A stretch of DNA of 64,000 nt from Larix kaempferi (GCA_027924585.1 BSBM01000423.1:4439501-4503500), one strand, 5' to 3'. Shown: positions 38,431-50,758, numbered from the stretch's first letter. Made by a program: numbers and translations. Notes: generated from the sequence alone by a model not told the origin.

Positions 38431-39217
38431 AACACAACATCCCTGCTTGCAATCAACTTATGTAATTTGAGATCATACAATTTATATGCCTTATGATCAT
38501 CACAATATCCAATAAAAATGAATTTACTTGATTTTGCATCAAGTTTCCTTCTTTCATCTTTGGGAATGTGAGCAAATGATTTACATCCAAACACTCTAAG
38601 TTGACTAACTTCAGGTTTGTATCCATGGAAGACTTCAAATGGTGTCTTATGATCTAGACATCTAGTAGGGCTTCTATTCTTTAAATAATTGCAGTATTAA
38701 TCGATTATGCCCAGAAACCATTTGAAACATTTTTTTCCTTTCAACATGTTGCGAGCACATTCCACCAATGTCCTGTTCTTTCTCTCAGCAACACCATTTT
38801 GTGGAGGTGTGTGTGGTACAGTGAACTGTTGCACAATTCCATGACTTTTGCAATAATTTTTGAATGCTTTAGAGGAGTATTCTCCCCCTTGATCAGATCT
38901 AATGATTTTGATGCTTTTACCTATTTGCTTTTCCACCATAGTTCTAAATTCTTTGAAGTACTCAAATACATCATTCTTTTTCCTTATAAAATATTCCCAA
39001 GTATACCTGGATCTATCATCAACAAATATGAGAAAATATGATGCACCCCAAGAGATATAGTTTGCATGGGTCCACATACATCAGTATGAATCAAATCAAG
39101 TATATCCCTTTTCCTTTTCTCCTTGTGAACATGAAATTCATCTATGTGTTGCTTACCAAGAACACATGCTTCACATTCTAAATGTTCATATTTTAAAATA
39201 GGAAGGCCTTCAACCAT
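38382..39217 (-). pseudogene. Copia-C integrase
   Basis: Three overlapping pieces. 39217-38984 has the zinc-binding Cys pair (CEACVLGK) and the first Asp (HTDVCGPM). 39077-38697 has the second Asp (RSDQGGEY) and the Glu (PQNGVAERKNR). 38594-38431 has the C-terminal block (FGCKSFAHIPKDERRKLD, FIGYCDDHKAYKL, SRDVVF), where Copia-B is inserted. Frameshifts separate the pieces, but the DDE residues are kept. The plus-strand range from 38382 to 38430 is Copia-B LTR, so the true end is 38431. Confidence 0.82.
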
Positions 39218-39349
39218 TTATTTGTTCTGAAGAAGAACTAAGTCATTTTGATTAAGGTGTCCATACCTATGATGCCAAAGATTTTATGTTGACATTGCTA
39301 CAACTGCCAATGCATGGTGTGATGTCTTGGTCACATTCAACTTGTAGAG

Positions 39350-39778
39350 TCATCCATCTTTGGTTCCACTAGCAATAACTTTGTAGTAATTAGAGATATC
39401 TTTCACAACACATCCTATTTTCAGAAACTCCACCTTAAGATTTTGATTAGTAATGAAAGAAACAAATATCAATTTCTTTTTTATTTCAAGGACATACATA
39501 ACATTATGGATTTCTTTCATTTGACCGTTAGGCATGTTTACACATACCATTCCATATCCTTGTACCTTCAATGATCTATCATCCCCCAAATAGACATAAG
39601 CACCATCTATATTTTCAAAATACTCATCAAACCATTCCTTGTTACAATACATATGAGCAGAGGCACCAGAATCAACATACCATGCATTATTATCACGAGT
39701 CTCTATAGAGATGGCAGCTTGCGAGATGAACAACTTAAGATTTTTGAATCTTTCATTCAATGAGGTGTTCTTGTTCAC
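39350..39778 (-). CDS. Copia-C protease
   Basis: 142 codons with the retropepsin site YVDSGASAHM followed by the copia blocks VYLGDDRSLKVQGYG and IHNVMYVLEIKKKLIFVS. It cleaves Gag-Pol. The stop comes before the pre-integrase domain, whose remnant (HHRYGHLNQ) lies at about 39240-39280. Confidence 0.8.
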   Translation of the reverse strand: MNKNTSLNERFKNLKLFISQAAISIETRDNNAWYVDSGASAHMYCNKEWFDEYFENIDGAYVYLGDDRSLKVQGYGMVCVNMPNGQMKEIHNVMYVLEIKKKLIFVSFITNQNLKVEFLKIGCVVKDISNYYKVIASGTKDG

Positions 39779-40176
39779 AAAATTTCCCTTATGCTTCCTA
39801 TAGATATGTTTGGATTCTTCATTTTCTTTCCTTCTATAACAATCTTTGGCATGATGACCATGTTTTCCACAATAAAAACATTAATCATTCTTCTAAACAT
39901 TAGATTCATACTTGGATGAGGCTATACCTTTTTGCTTTGCTTGAAATTTACCTCCATTATTTATGTCCCATGGCTTGCCTTTGTATGGTTGCTTTCCTTT
40001 TGCAACAAGTGCCAAATCTGAACATTAATCATTCTTCTTAACATTAGATTCATACTTGGATGAGGCTATACCTTTTTTCTTTGCTTGAAATTTACCTCCA
40101 TTATTTCTGTCCCATGGCTTTCCTTTGTATGGTTGCTTGCCTTTTGCAACAAGTGCCAAATATGAATACTTCACAT
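39779..40176 (-). pseudogene. Copia-C Gag C-terminus with zinc knuckle and 144-bp duplication
   Basis: A CCHC knuckle (CFYCGKHGHHAKDC) is readable on the minus strand at 39840-39882. Upstream, 39877-40020 is repeated almost exactly at 40021-40164, duplicating a lysine-rich Gag spacer. Stops occur in both copies. Confidence 0.75.
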
Positions 40177-40785
40177 CTAGTCTAATGTCTTCATTCTTTC
40201 TTCCTCCTGTAAGAGGATCCCTGTCAACTCAGTAAATGTGGGAGGATTTTCTCTAGCTGCAACACTCGAAATGAACACTTGATAATATGTAATTAAGCCT
40301 TTTAATGCAATTGTTAGAAGATCAATGTTGGATACCTTCTCACCAATTGTGCCAATCTGATCACTTAGATATTTGATTCTGGATACATAGGTGGTGATGT
40401 TCTCACGTGTCTCCATTTTTATGAACAACAACTTTCTCTTTAGGTAGAGAATGCGATTGGAATTCGTTATCTCATACAGATCCTTGAGCACATCCCATGT
40501 TTCTTTGGATGTATTGCAGTCTCTGATGTGTGGGATTCTATTGTCTTTTACGAACATGCGCAACAACACTTTTTCTTTCAATTCTCGCTTCTCCCAATCT
40601 GGGATTGTAGCAGCAGTACTAGGTTGGGCCTCATCCCTACTAGGTTGGGCCTCATCCCCACTGAATATAGACCACAAATTCATTCCTTATAACACCGTTA
40701 ACAGCTTAAATTTCTAATCAACATAATTGTCCCCATTAAGTCTTGAGGCTTCATTTAAATAATTTTTAGAAAATGGATTTGACAT
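40177..40785 (-). CDS. Copia-C Gag
   Basis: The frame starts at ATG 40783-40785 (MSNPFSKNY) and has two stops near residues 24 and 33, then is open from 40683 for 168 codons. This is a UBN2-type copia Gag (KETWDVLKDLYE, FIKMETRENITTYVSRIKYL, LKGL, FTELTGILLQEEERM). Near the start, a 21-bp unit coding DEAQPSR is duplicated. It would form the particle shell. Confidence 0.8.
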
Positions 40786-41143
40786 TGTGAAAACTCACCT
40801 TTTACCTTCACAAATTCAGTGATGCACGTTTCCCTTCTACATCTCACGATCGCAAGTTATGATAGTGGAAAATACCCAATATTCCACAATAGGTTCAGAT
40901 CTTGGAAGCGGATCAATGATTAGCAACACAACAGCCACATGGTATCAACACAGGGTTGACCCAACCTTCACAACCTTTACTTCACAGAGCTTCATAGCTT
41001 TCACACCACGGTCTATGACCTCACCTCCACCTCACGACAACATAGTCTGCAACAACAGTGTGATCAGACTTGAGCTTGTGCTGCCAACAATTATATTTCA
41101 GCAAAGCAATTATAATCACACTAGCCTCATAGACTCTTACTCA

Positions 41144-41155
41144 ACTCTTATACCA
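41144..41155 (-). other. Copia-C primer-binding site
   Basis: The minus strand reads TGGTATAAGAGT next to the 5' LTR, a variant of the Met-tRNA site. Confidence 0.75.
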
Positions 41156-41397
41156 AATTAACCAAAAACCAGAATCAAAGAAAACACCACATAGGTGAGA
41201 TCAATAGATATCTCACTAATCACTTGTATTATTCAGCCAAACACCATTACATATATATAGCAATATTAGGCACATGATCACCGTCATCTAGATCCTTCTA
41301 ACAACCAAGCACAACTAGACACTGACTCAACACACTGACTCCTAGGACAACTCACATGAACAACTCACACATGGACATTTATTCATTATTTCCAATA
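41156..41397 (-). repeat. Copia-C 5' LTR
   Basis: 242 bp, the partner of 7412-7654, followed by the CCATG target duplication (41398-41402). Confidence 0.92.
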
Positions 41398-43244
41398 CCA
41401 TGTACCCATGCTTTAAGTTTTATAAGTTCATTCACTCATATGTTTTTCATTTTTCCAAAGCCATATCAAAAAGAGCAGTGAACATTTGTTGTCTTTATTA
41501 AGAAAATTGTCGGTATACATTTAGTATAAAAATTACAAAACTGGGTTGCAATGTATGATATAAAATGGAAAAGTCAAGTTATTGCATGCATGACATCTTA
41601 GTGTCGGATGTAATTGAAGTATTGATCTCTGTTTGTACAAGAATTTCATGGGAAAGCTACATTGTAAGAAGAAACATAGAGAAAACGTTGTGCTCAAAAC
41701 CAATAAATCAATTCTATTCTACAAGTATAAAATCCGCGAAGGTATCTTGGATATCCATAGGAAATCTTTGTGGTAATCTTTTACAGGATTGATTAATAGT
41801 TAAGAGAATCTATAGATTGGTCAAATTTGGTTGGCTAGGGACTATTTTAGATAGAATACTTTGAATCTGTAAGTTAGATAATATAGGACGGATGACTCAA
41901 TACTATAGATTAGGTAGGCCATAATACACCAGGTTAGATACAGGATAGGGGAAAGTCATGCATTTCACAACTTTAAGGAATGAGTTCGATCTTGCGGTGT
42001 GCTAAGGGTTTGTTTGGCTTGGTCTCTATTTAATTTTAAAAAATTAGCAAAGCTTGGTTCATAAAGTTGGTTCTAGTTTTTATTGAGTGTGTTGCTATTT
42101 TAGGAGTGTGTGGGTGCTTTCAAAAGAGCATGTGTGAGTTATTGTTTAAATAATTTTCAGTTTTTTGTACTTATTGAGGTGCAATTATTTTTTAAAGTAC
42201 AAAATTTGAGAAAAGGTTTCGCAATTCAAATTATTTAATCCCTTTCCACACTTGACACATTCTTAGTTTTATTATAGTGATATTTTTGTAGTTTTTCTTT
42301 TTTAATGAGTTCATTTTTTTCAATTTAATTTATTAACATTAGAACTGTAATATATGACTACACATTCACCTAATATTCTCTTGGATATATGGTTGTAGAT
42401 GCACCTTACAAACAACAAAGAAAAGAACCACTGAAATTCAAACATCATCATCATCATCATCATTACTTTATTTTTAGTTTTGTAAAATATTATATTGGAC
42501 AAAGATATGGGGATGGATGTTACAATTTCTTAATATTGGGATGTAAAATTTAATATGGATATGTTTGGTAATTGTATTTATGTTTGTCATATATATATAT
42601 ATAGTGAATCTCACACACTTGAGGTGTAGAAAGCACTTGTCACAATAAATAAAAAATCCCATCTTTATTTTTTTTTATTTTCCCCTTTCCATCTTTTAGA
42701 AAATTTCATATTTTCTAAAAATGTGTTGTTATTGTTGAATTGTAGTTGTTATTCCACAAACATGGTGCAAAACCTCAATCCAAAACCAAACCCAAACCTA
42801 ACCTCCCAATATACCTTTACATTGAACTTAAATCAATTGTCTCTGTGGCTTTAGAACATAAGATGGTAGCTTAAGAACACAACAAAACCATTCTAAATTT
42901 CATTAGCCACTTCACTTAGACACCATTGTTGCTTCCATTAGCCATGCTTGTATCCTATTATCTAATATATTTGAATATCAGGCCAAGATGATAGAGTTTT
43001 ACTTAAATGGAATTAGTAAGGAAGATGCCAAAAAAATGAATATAATCAAAGAATTCATTGTTCAATTGTTCATTGACTCTAGAACCAACCAACCACTCCA
43101 TATGGGAAAGAGGTGTATTTTCATGGACTAGTGCACATTCTAACCATGGAGAACCAACTAGATGGATTGATGGTTTGCAGTATTCAATGAATCTCCCTAT
43201 AATAACATGGATGTTCCCTTGTATATTCTTTGAAAATTATGGGA

Positions 43245-43274
43245 CCCCCCCCCCTCCCCCTCCCCCCCCCACCC
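43245..43274. repeat. C-rich low-complexity tract
   Basis: Runs of 10, 5, 9 and 3 cytosines separated by single T or A. The opposite strand has four adjacent G-runs and could form a G-quadruplex. Confidence 0.75.
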
Positions 43275-44195
43275 GAAACCACCTCATCTTAGAGAAAGGA
43301 TTCAGGACACTAGTATGCAATATCATCCTTAAAACATAGTCTAATTCAACATAACACAATTGCAATAGATTCACATATAGATCCATCCTCTAATGATATT
43401 AGACCACCAAATGTGGAGCCTTAATCTAACTAGGGTAGCCATTTTGGTTATGGCCTAGTTGTTTCTCATTGGTATTCTCATTGCATGCATACTTGTCTTG
43501 GCCTAACAAAGGATCCTATTCAAAACCGTTTATTGGACAAGGTTAGTAAGACATCATTTGTATATTTCCGTTCCTTATTTATTTAATGTTGTATTTGACA
43601 AATATTTAGTAGATATAAGTTTAAAGTATTTGGTATTGTATTTATTTTAGCATGTGTTGCTCTTGCAAGATGATACACCTCTCTTGAACTAGATACAACG
43701 ATTGTTTCATCATGTTCCATTGTGGCTCCTCACACTAAGGCATTTAAATGAATTTGTGGCATTTTTCCTTAGAATGTTGAATTAAAGTTATAAGTGTGTA
43801 ACCATACATTTCTTCAAACCTTATATAAACACTATCAACCCAACAACTTTTTTATTGTAATAGAAATATGCAATCTTATGTTTTCATTCTCTTTGATACT
43901 TAGTTATGATGTTACATTGTTGTACATAAATTATATGCTTCAAATGACAAGCACCCTCTCTATTTCTATGCACCTAGAAAATATTGAGAGGCTTATGGTT
44001 TTGTGAATACATGTATATTTTTGAAGATAATCAATTAAATTATTCACTTCTTGAGCCAACTTACTCATCTTTCAATTGTAATTGAGTAATTTATAATTAC
44101 TCAAAGGAATATGCAAACGGTTTTTATTGGTGTAGAACTATGAACTTGGTTTGATTATCATTTAGGTTAAGATTAATCATTCTACCTATTACAAA

Positions 44196-44375
44196 ATCTA
44201 AATACTTTAATTAAGCATGAATATTTTGTTTCATACACCAATATTTCAAATAAGTCATACATATAGCTACACAAATATAAGTGCAATCTAAATACTTTAA
44301 TTAAGCATGAATATTTTGTTTCATACACCAATATTTCAAATAAGGCATACATATAGCTACACAAATATAAGTGCA
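44196..44375. repeat. 90-bp tandem duplication
   Basis: Two nearly identical units (44196-44285 and 44286-44375), each starting ATCTAAATACTTTAATTAAG. No coding role is seen. Confidence 0.9.
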
Positions 44376-45564
44376 CCTTCTTGAAATTTGTGGATATATA
44401 TGGCTAGTATATATTATAAATAATTGTTAGTGCTTCTAAGACTAATATTGACATATAACGTCATCGTTCCTAGTTGGATGATCAACTATATACAACACAT
44501 GTTTATGAAGTGTATATGTAATGCAACAAACAAAACTTACTTTTTTAAATAAGATTATACTCCCATGAGACACTTACATAGGTAAAAATATGTTTTTGAA
44601 AAATTAGTTGCCATCTTTACTTGTTTATCATCTTTCTGGTTAACAGGTACAACTTGTATGAAAATTGTTCACAACAACCAAAGGTTTGTGATTCATGATA
44701 TTTTGGTTGTGATCACCAATAATTATGCTTGATAAACTATGCAACCAGTGAGTTTCTAAATGAACTCACATTGATTGTCTAGGTCTATGTAAGCAATTTA
44801 AACAAATTTAATGCATTCTCAAAGACATTATAAAGCTAAGTGCCAACACCTAATGAATATCAACCATAGATAAAATTTTATTCACTTTCAAATGTTATAT
44901 TATCATATTTTATGAAATGATCTTATGAATTTCTCCCCAAGGTAGATACGTCTTCGTTGAGTTTGAGTGTGAAAACATTGGCTACTTCACATTTTCATTC
45001 ACATTCCATATCTATGATTTTATTCATGTTATCCTACTCCATTTTGAGTAATCAAATCACCATAATGTCTAGCAAAACTATGATAAAATCATAAACTAAT
45101 CGTCACCCATAAACATGAAAGGAGTATGCAAAAAAGATGAATTATATGCTACAACCATAGTTTGCAGATACTTCATTAATTAACAAAACGAATTTACATT
45201 TCATAGAACACCATGGATCAAAAATAATATTTCCCTAGTCTAAGCCATCTCCTCAATAATCTTGGATTTGGAAAATTTGAGACTTGAAATTTTAATGCTC
45301 ATTCAAGGATTAAACAACATTTTATTAGGCCATAAATGGGAAAAGAGAATAAGAGAATATACATAAATTATCAACATAGGAAAACTTCATCACAAAGAGG
45401 GTGCATCTATGTGATTACACAACTAACCCAAGTAATGCTTATAAAATTAATTAAATACATAAAATAATTATAAATGTTCATTGTCGCTTTGCAAATATCC
45501 ATGTTATTTATGAGAAATTTATATAGGTTGCAAATCAAGATACCAAGCAACTAACTCGACCTTG

Positions 45565-46190
45565 TGTTAGGATATTTCAATACTCCATCCTTGCACTACC
45601 TAGCATTATTTATTTTTCCTAGTTGTTGATGATGTCATTTCCCCCCTGCATGCATCATTTTAGGACCACTTCAGTCAGTTCCCTATTTTATAGGAACCAA
45701 CTAAGTGTTCCAATGCAATCCACGTGAGTTATCTGACTCTTGTGGGGGGGTTGGAGCTCTGGATGCCACTGATTGTGGCCTCATGCGCTCATTTCTAATT
45801 GGCATGCATGGAAAACTCACTATTGTTCCCTCCTTCCTCAGTTAACTGATTATGAATTCAATTAGCTGAGTTTAGGTTCAGTTCAGTTGAGTTTGTATCT
45901 TCTGGAGCACTCTAGTGGTGATAATCCCTATGCTAGACCAACTGAGGTTCGAATTATCCTGTGTGATTCGAATTCTCTCCATTGTATCATCATTTTTCAT
46001 TATAGTGATTATTGGATCATGTGACATTATTCTTCCCATGTGACATTATTCTACTCCTATCTGAGTTCCGTTGCATAATTATTCTTCTGCTCTTTTTAAT
46101 GCAATTTTCACTCTTATTCAAATTTACTGCTAATTCTTTCTTTGTGAAGTATCCTCGGCTCTTAGATCTGCTATGAATTATAGTTTCACA
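45565..46190 (+). repeat. Copia-G 5' LTR
   Basis: 626 bp, from TGTTAGGATATT to AGTTTCACA, followed directly by the Met-type primer site. A direct repeat of 'CATGTGACATTATTCT' occurs near 46018-46052. Confidence 0.92.
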
Positions 46191-46508
46191 TGGTACCAGA
46201 GCCATTGAGTGAATAGGTTGAGAAGCTGCCTTCAGTAGTGCACCAAAAGCCTCTAGATTTCCACAGCAAATCCTGGTGCCATTGCATTGAACTCATTGGA
46301 GAAATCCAATGAGGTCTAACTAGGTGTGAAGGATCCGGATAAAATTTCCTACTTTCCTAAAGCAGTGCTCAGTAGCAGTCTACCTCCATTATTGATATTT
46401 TTTTGCAGGTTATTCAAAGTTTTTGAGTGTTGCAGCAATTTTCTGCAGTTGCAGTAGTTTTTATGCAGAAGCAGCAATTTTCACCTTGTATTCGCTCCTG
46501 CAGTTGTA

Positions 46509-47333
46509 ATGGACAACTTGAACTCTCCTCTCTCTCCCAGGATCCTGACACCCTTTAATTACCTTTATTGGAGGGCTTATATGCAGATGGTATTGTGCAA
46601 CAAATCACTATATAGGGTGACAATGGGGAAGGATCCTGAACCACAATCAGTTGTGGAGAAAACCAAGTATCTGATTAGATTGGATGAAGCATTCGGTTTC
46701 ATGTGTATTCATATTTCCAGAGATCTACTCTTCCAAATCGAATGATTGAAGACTCCAAGAGAGGTTTGGTTGAAGTTGGAGACCCTCTTTGGAAAACAAG
46801 ATGAGCTAAGGGGCCATATTCTGGAAAATGAGTTGATTGCTCTTCAACCGAGCAGTTTCGAGACCATTCAGCAGCTCTTTTCAAAATTCAAATCTTTGGT
46901 TATGCAATGCAAGTAGTGTGGCATTGAGAATAAGAATGAGTAGTTGGTTCTATCCATTATGAGCACGCTAGGTCCTGAGTTCTCCATCTTTGTCTCTACC
47001 TTCCATTCTGGGAAAATGTCAATCCCTGGTTGGAAGATTCCCTACTTAGATGTTTTCACTAAATCTTTCATCCAAGAACAAGATAAGTTGATCCAGATGG
47101 GAGCCTTGAAGGCCTCCAAAGATCAAGCTCTTATGTTTGGAGAAGAAAAAAGTGTGAATGGGAAGGGGAAGCACAAGGGCAAGGATAAGAGGCCATCTGA
47201 ACCCAAGCATAATGCTAAGTCAAGTCCATCAAAAGGAGCCTCCAGCTCCAAGAAGGACAAACAAAAGGGATTTGAGAAATCCAAGTGTTGCTATTGCAAG
47301 AAAGGAAACCACCCAGAGAGATATTGCATGTAG
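46509..47333 (+). pseudogene. Copia-G Gag
   Basis: Starts at Met 46509 (MDNLNSPLSPRILTPFNYLYW) as a UBN2-type copia Gag. A stop at 46743 and others to about 46943 interrupt it. It is open again at 46944-47333, with a lysine-rich segment (GKGKHKGKDKRP) and a C-C-H-C knuckle (CCYCKKGNHPERYC). It forms the particle and binds RNA in the family. A TAG follows the knuckle directly. Confidence 0.8.
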
Positions 47334-47348
47334 AAGAAGATAGATCAG

Positions 47349-48008
47349 ATGACCAAGTTTCTTGAACAACACAACATTACCCTCCCAAAAGGTGCAAAAG
47401 AGACTGATTCTGGAAGTGATTTTGATGGTCATGAGAAATGGCATGCATTGAAGGATGGATTTTCAAAATCACAATCCCTCCTCATAGATTCAGGAGCCTC
47501 CAACCACATGGTTTCCTCCAGAGAATCATTTTATTCTCTAGATCTCAAAGATGGTTTGATTATTCACATGGGAGACAACTCTCAGATCTCTATTGAAGGG
47601 AAGGGCACAATACATATGGAGCATGGGAAGTTCAAAAATGTTCTAATTGTTCCTTGTTTGTCAGCAAATTTGTTGGCTGTATATCAGATGACTCACACAG
47701 GTTCACCAAAGAAAGTGGTCTTTGGTACTGACACAATTGATATTGCAAAGATCTCTATTGGGAATATTATAGCAAAAGGGTTTGCAAACCATGCCTCCAA
47801 GGCATATGAATTCTCCCATTTTTTCCATACTCTTTGCCTACCCCATTGGAATCTGATGAAGATCAGAGTGATGTCTCTTCTAATGAAGATGAGGATCAAG
47901 ATCTTAATGTTGAGAATAAAGTTCAAGGAGATTCTGATTCAGATCCAGATCCAACACATGCTCCCAATCCATGGCCAAGGCCAATATGGGCTCGCAAAGT
48001 CCTTGTAG
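47349..48008 (+). CDS. Copia-G protease
   Basis: The retropepsin site LLIDSGASNHMVSS is followed by GLIIHMGDNSQISIEGKGTI, then FKNVLIVPCLSANLLAVYQMT, the standard copia protease layout. After about residue 150 the similarity ends at the deletion that removed integrase and RT, and the last 60 codons are out of the original frame. Confidence 0.8.
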   Translation: MTKFLEQHNITLPKGAKETDSGSDFDGHEKWHALKDGFSKSQSLLIDSGASNHMVSSRESFYSLDLKDGLIIHMGDNSQISIEGKGTIHMEHGKFKNVLIVPCLSANLLAVYQMTHTGSPKKVVFGTDTIDIAKISIGNIIAKGFANHASKAYEFSHFFHTLCLPHWNLMKIRVMSLLMKMRIKILMLRIKFKEILIQIQIQHMLPIHGQGQYGLAKSL

Positions 48009-48190
48009 CTACTGGGAATACACTTGGGGATCCATTTGACCATAGAACCACCAAATCTCGGTATCATGCAAAAATTGCACTATATCACATTGCAGATCCA
48101 CTTCTCTCAGAGAGGTGCTACATGATGGTGGGGTTTGATCCACAATCCCTTGGAGAGACTTTCCATGGGGGATCTACAACCAAGCAATAA
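47834..48190 (+). pseudogene. Copia-G acidic linker between deleted integrase and RT
   Basis: 118 codons, rich in Asp, Glu and Ser. The block WARKVLVATGNTLGDP and the residues after it resemble the serine/acid-rich stretch that precedes RT in copia Pol. I infer that integrase was deleted between about 47800 and 47834. Identification is by position and composition only. Confidence 0.4.
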
Positions 48191-48339
48191 TATCGATTTT
48201 CTGACAAAAGGTACTCAAAGTTTCATGATTTGGACCACAATGAGCCATTCGCTCTAGTAGCAAGAAGGGTCCCTAAAAGACTTGTTCTGGAAAATACAAC
48301 TTCTACATAGTGCGAGGTACATCAGAGGAGCAGATCCAG

Positions 48340-48627
48340 ATCCAGATCTAGATCTAGCACCTGCATTGATATCCTACAGAGGAGCAGCTTGCCAATATTT
48401 TTGCAAAGGCTTTCACCGAGGAAAGTGTTTTCCTTCTCTGCTTAGTATGAAGGTTCTTTGAGTTCCCTACTGCTATTCTTTTTTGAGGGGGGGTATTTTT
48501 CCCATGAGGTTTTTCCCTATTTCCTTACTTCATGGACAATTCCTTTTTTATCATTTATTTGATTGTATGGGTGACTTTTGGTCTTAGTAACCAGGGCCCA
48601 GGATTCAAAAGTATGGATTAAGGGGGG
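48340..48627 (+). pseudogene. Copia-G last RNase H residues and 3' untranslated part
   Basis: TEEQLANIFAKAFTEE at about 48375-48425 matches the closing block of copia RNase H (EEQLADIFTKAL-type). Then come GAGGGGGGG-rich sequence and the polypurine tract GGATTAAGGGGGG right before TGTTAGG at 48628. It is repeated twice downstream. Confidence 0.75.
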
Positions 48628-50101
48628 TGTTAGGATATTGTAATCCTCCATCCTTGTCCTACCTAGCATTATTTATTTCTCCTAGTTGTTGATGATGTCA
48701 TTTTCCCCCTAGTGGTGTGCAGATGTCATCTAGGATCCATATACCACCTTCTGAGCCCTACATGTAGATCATTGTAGGACCACTTCAGTCAGTTTTCTAT
48801 TTTATAGGAACTAACTAAGTGTTCCAGTGCAGTCCACTTGAGTTAGCTGACTCTTGTGGGGGGTTGGAGCTCCAGATTCCACTGGCTGTGACCTCGTGTG
48901 CTCATTTCTAATTGAAATGCATGACAAACTCACTATTGTGCCCTCCTTATTCAGTTAACTGATTGTGACTTCACTTAGCTGACTCTTGTGGGGGGTTGGA
49001 GCTCCAGATTCCACTGGCTGTGACCTCGTGTGCTCATTTCTAATTGAAATGCATGACAAACTCACTATTGTGCCCTCCTTATTCAGTTAACTGATTGTGA
49101 CTTCACTTAGTTGAGTTTAGGTTCAGTTCAGTTGAGTCTAGATCCAAATCTAGATCTAGCACCTGCATTGCTATCCTACATAGGAGCAGCTTGCCAATAT
49201 TTTTGCAAAGGCTTTCACTGAGGAAAGTGTTTTCCTTCTCTACCTAGTATGAAGGTTCTTTGAGTTCCCTACTGCTATTATTTTTTGAGGGGGGGTATTT
49301 TTTCCATGAGGTTTTTCCCTATTTCCTTAGTTCATGGACAGTTCATTTTTTATCATTTATTTGATTGAATGGGTGAATTTTGGTCTTAATAAATAAGGCC
49401 CAGGATGCAAAAGTATGGATTAAGGGGGGTGTTAGGATATTTTAATACTCCATCCTTGTCCTACCTAGCATTATTTATTTCTCCTAGTTGTCGATGATGT
49501 CATTTGCCCCCTAGTGGTGTGCAGATGTCATCTAGGATCCATATACCACCTTCTGAGCCCTGCATGCAGATCATTTTAGGACCACTTTAGTCAGTTCCCT
49601 ATTTTCTAGGAACTAACTAAGTGTTCCAGTACAGTCCACCTGAGTTAGCTGACTCTTGTGGGGGGTTGGAGCTCCAGATTCCACTAATTGTGGCCTTGTG
49701 TGCTCATTTCTAATTGACATGCATGGAAAATTCACTATTGCGCCCTCCTTAGTCAATTAACTGATTGTGACTTCATTTAGTTGAGTTTAGGTTCAGTTCA
49801 GTTGAGTCTAGATCCAGATCCATATCTAGCACCTGCATTTCTATCCTACAGAGGAGCAGCTTGCCAATATTTTTGCAAAGGATTTCACTGAGGAAAGTGT
49901 TTTCCTTCTCTGCTTAGTATGAAGGTTCTTTGATTTCCGTACTGCTGTTCTTTTTTGAGGGGGGGCATTTTTCCCATGAGTTTTTTCCCTGTTTCCTTAG
50001 TTCATGGACAGTTCATTTTTTATCATTTATTTTCAATTGTATGGGCGACTTTTGGTCTTAGTAACCAAGGCCCAGGATGCAAAAGTATGGATTAAGGGGG
50101 G
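48628..50101 (+). repeat. Copia-G tandem amplification of LTR 5' part plus 3' internal part
   Basis: Two extra units precede the final LTR. Each has the first 380-510 bp of the LTR (from 48628 and 49430) joined at GTTGAGT to the RNase H tail and polypurine segment (about 49138-49429 and 49810-50101). The unit length is 672 bp; the first is 802 bp because about 130 bp inside the LTR (around 48850-49110) are duplicated. Confidence 0.9.
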
Positions 50102-50758
50102 TGTTAGGATATTTTAATACTCCATACTTGTCCTACCTAACATTATTTATTTATCCTAGTTGTTGATGATGCCATTTCCCCCTAGTGGTGTGTAGATGTC
50201 ATCCATGATCCATATACCACCTTCTGAGCCCTGCATGCAGATCATTTTAGGACCACTTTAGTCAGTCCCCTATTTTATAGGAACTAACTGAGTGTTCCAG
50301 TGTAGTCCACCTAAGTTAGATTACTCTTGTGGGGGGTTGGAGCTCCAGATTCCATTGATTATGGCCTCGTGTGCTCATTTCTAATTGACATGCATGACAA
50401 ACTCACTATTGCACCCTCCTTAGTCAGTTAACTAATTGTGACTTCATTTAGTTCAGTTTAGGTTCAATTCAGTTGAGTTTGAGTCTTCTGGAGCACTCTA
50501 GTAGTGATAATCCCTATGCTAGACCAACTGAGGTTTGAATTCTCTTGTGTGATTCATATTCTCTCGATTGCATCATCATTATTCATTATACTGATTATTG
50601 GATCATGGGACATTATTCTGCTCCTTTCTGAGTTCTGTTGCATAATTATTCTTCTGCTCTTTTTTACTGCAGTTTTCACTCTTATTCAACTTTACTGCTC
50701 ATTCTTTCTTTGTGAGATATCCTCATCTCATAGATCTACTACGACTTAGAATTTCACA
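50102..50758 (+). repeat. Copia-G 3' LTR (complete copy)
   Basis: 657 bp, from TGTTAGGATATT to AATTTCACA. Its right flank is the CCTTG target duplication. Confidence 0.92.

Larger units (their letters stand above)
7412..41397 (-). mobile_element. Copia-C: outermost Ty1/copia element of the nest
   Basis: The two LTRs (7412-7654 and 41156-41397, about 242 bp) are flanked by identical 5-bp duplications CCATG (7407-7411 and 41398-41402). Gag, protease and integrase lie at the right (38382-40785), and RT and RNase H at the left (7655-9468), all on the minus strand. Copia-B is inserted between integrase and RT at 9468/38431. Without the insert the element is about 5 kb. Stops and frameshifts occur in every domain. 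Confidence 0.92.
41403..45559. other. AT-rich region without recognised genes
   Basis: No ORF here matches a known domain. It contains a (TA)n run near 42590, a C-rich run at 43245-43274 and a 90-bp tandem duplication at 44196-44375. It may be old, unrecognisable repeat sequence or host intergenic DNA. Confidence 0.55.
45565..50758 (+). mobile_element. Copia-G: deleted Ty1/copia element with amplified 3' end
   Basis: The 5' LTR 45565-46190 and the final 3' LTR 50102-50758 are TG...CA and flanked by identical CCTTG (45560-45564 and 50759-50763). The primer-binding site is TGGTACCAGAGCC at 46191. Gag, zinc knuckle and protease are readable. Integrase and RT are missing apart from a linker and the last RNase H residues. 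Two extra partial 3' LTRs (starting 48628 and 49430) lie before the final one. Confidence 0.92.

Noticed and set aside
43058-43339. 93-codon ORF with a poly-Pro run
   Set aside because: The proline run is the C-rich tract; nothing else resembles a protein domain.
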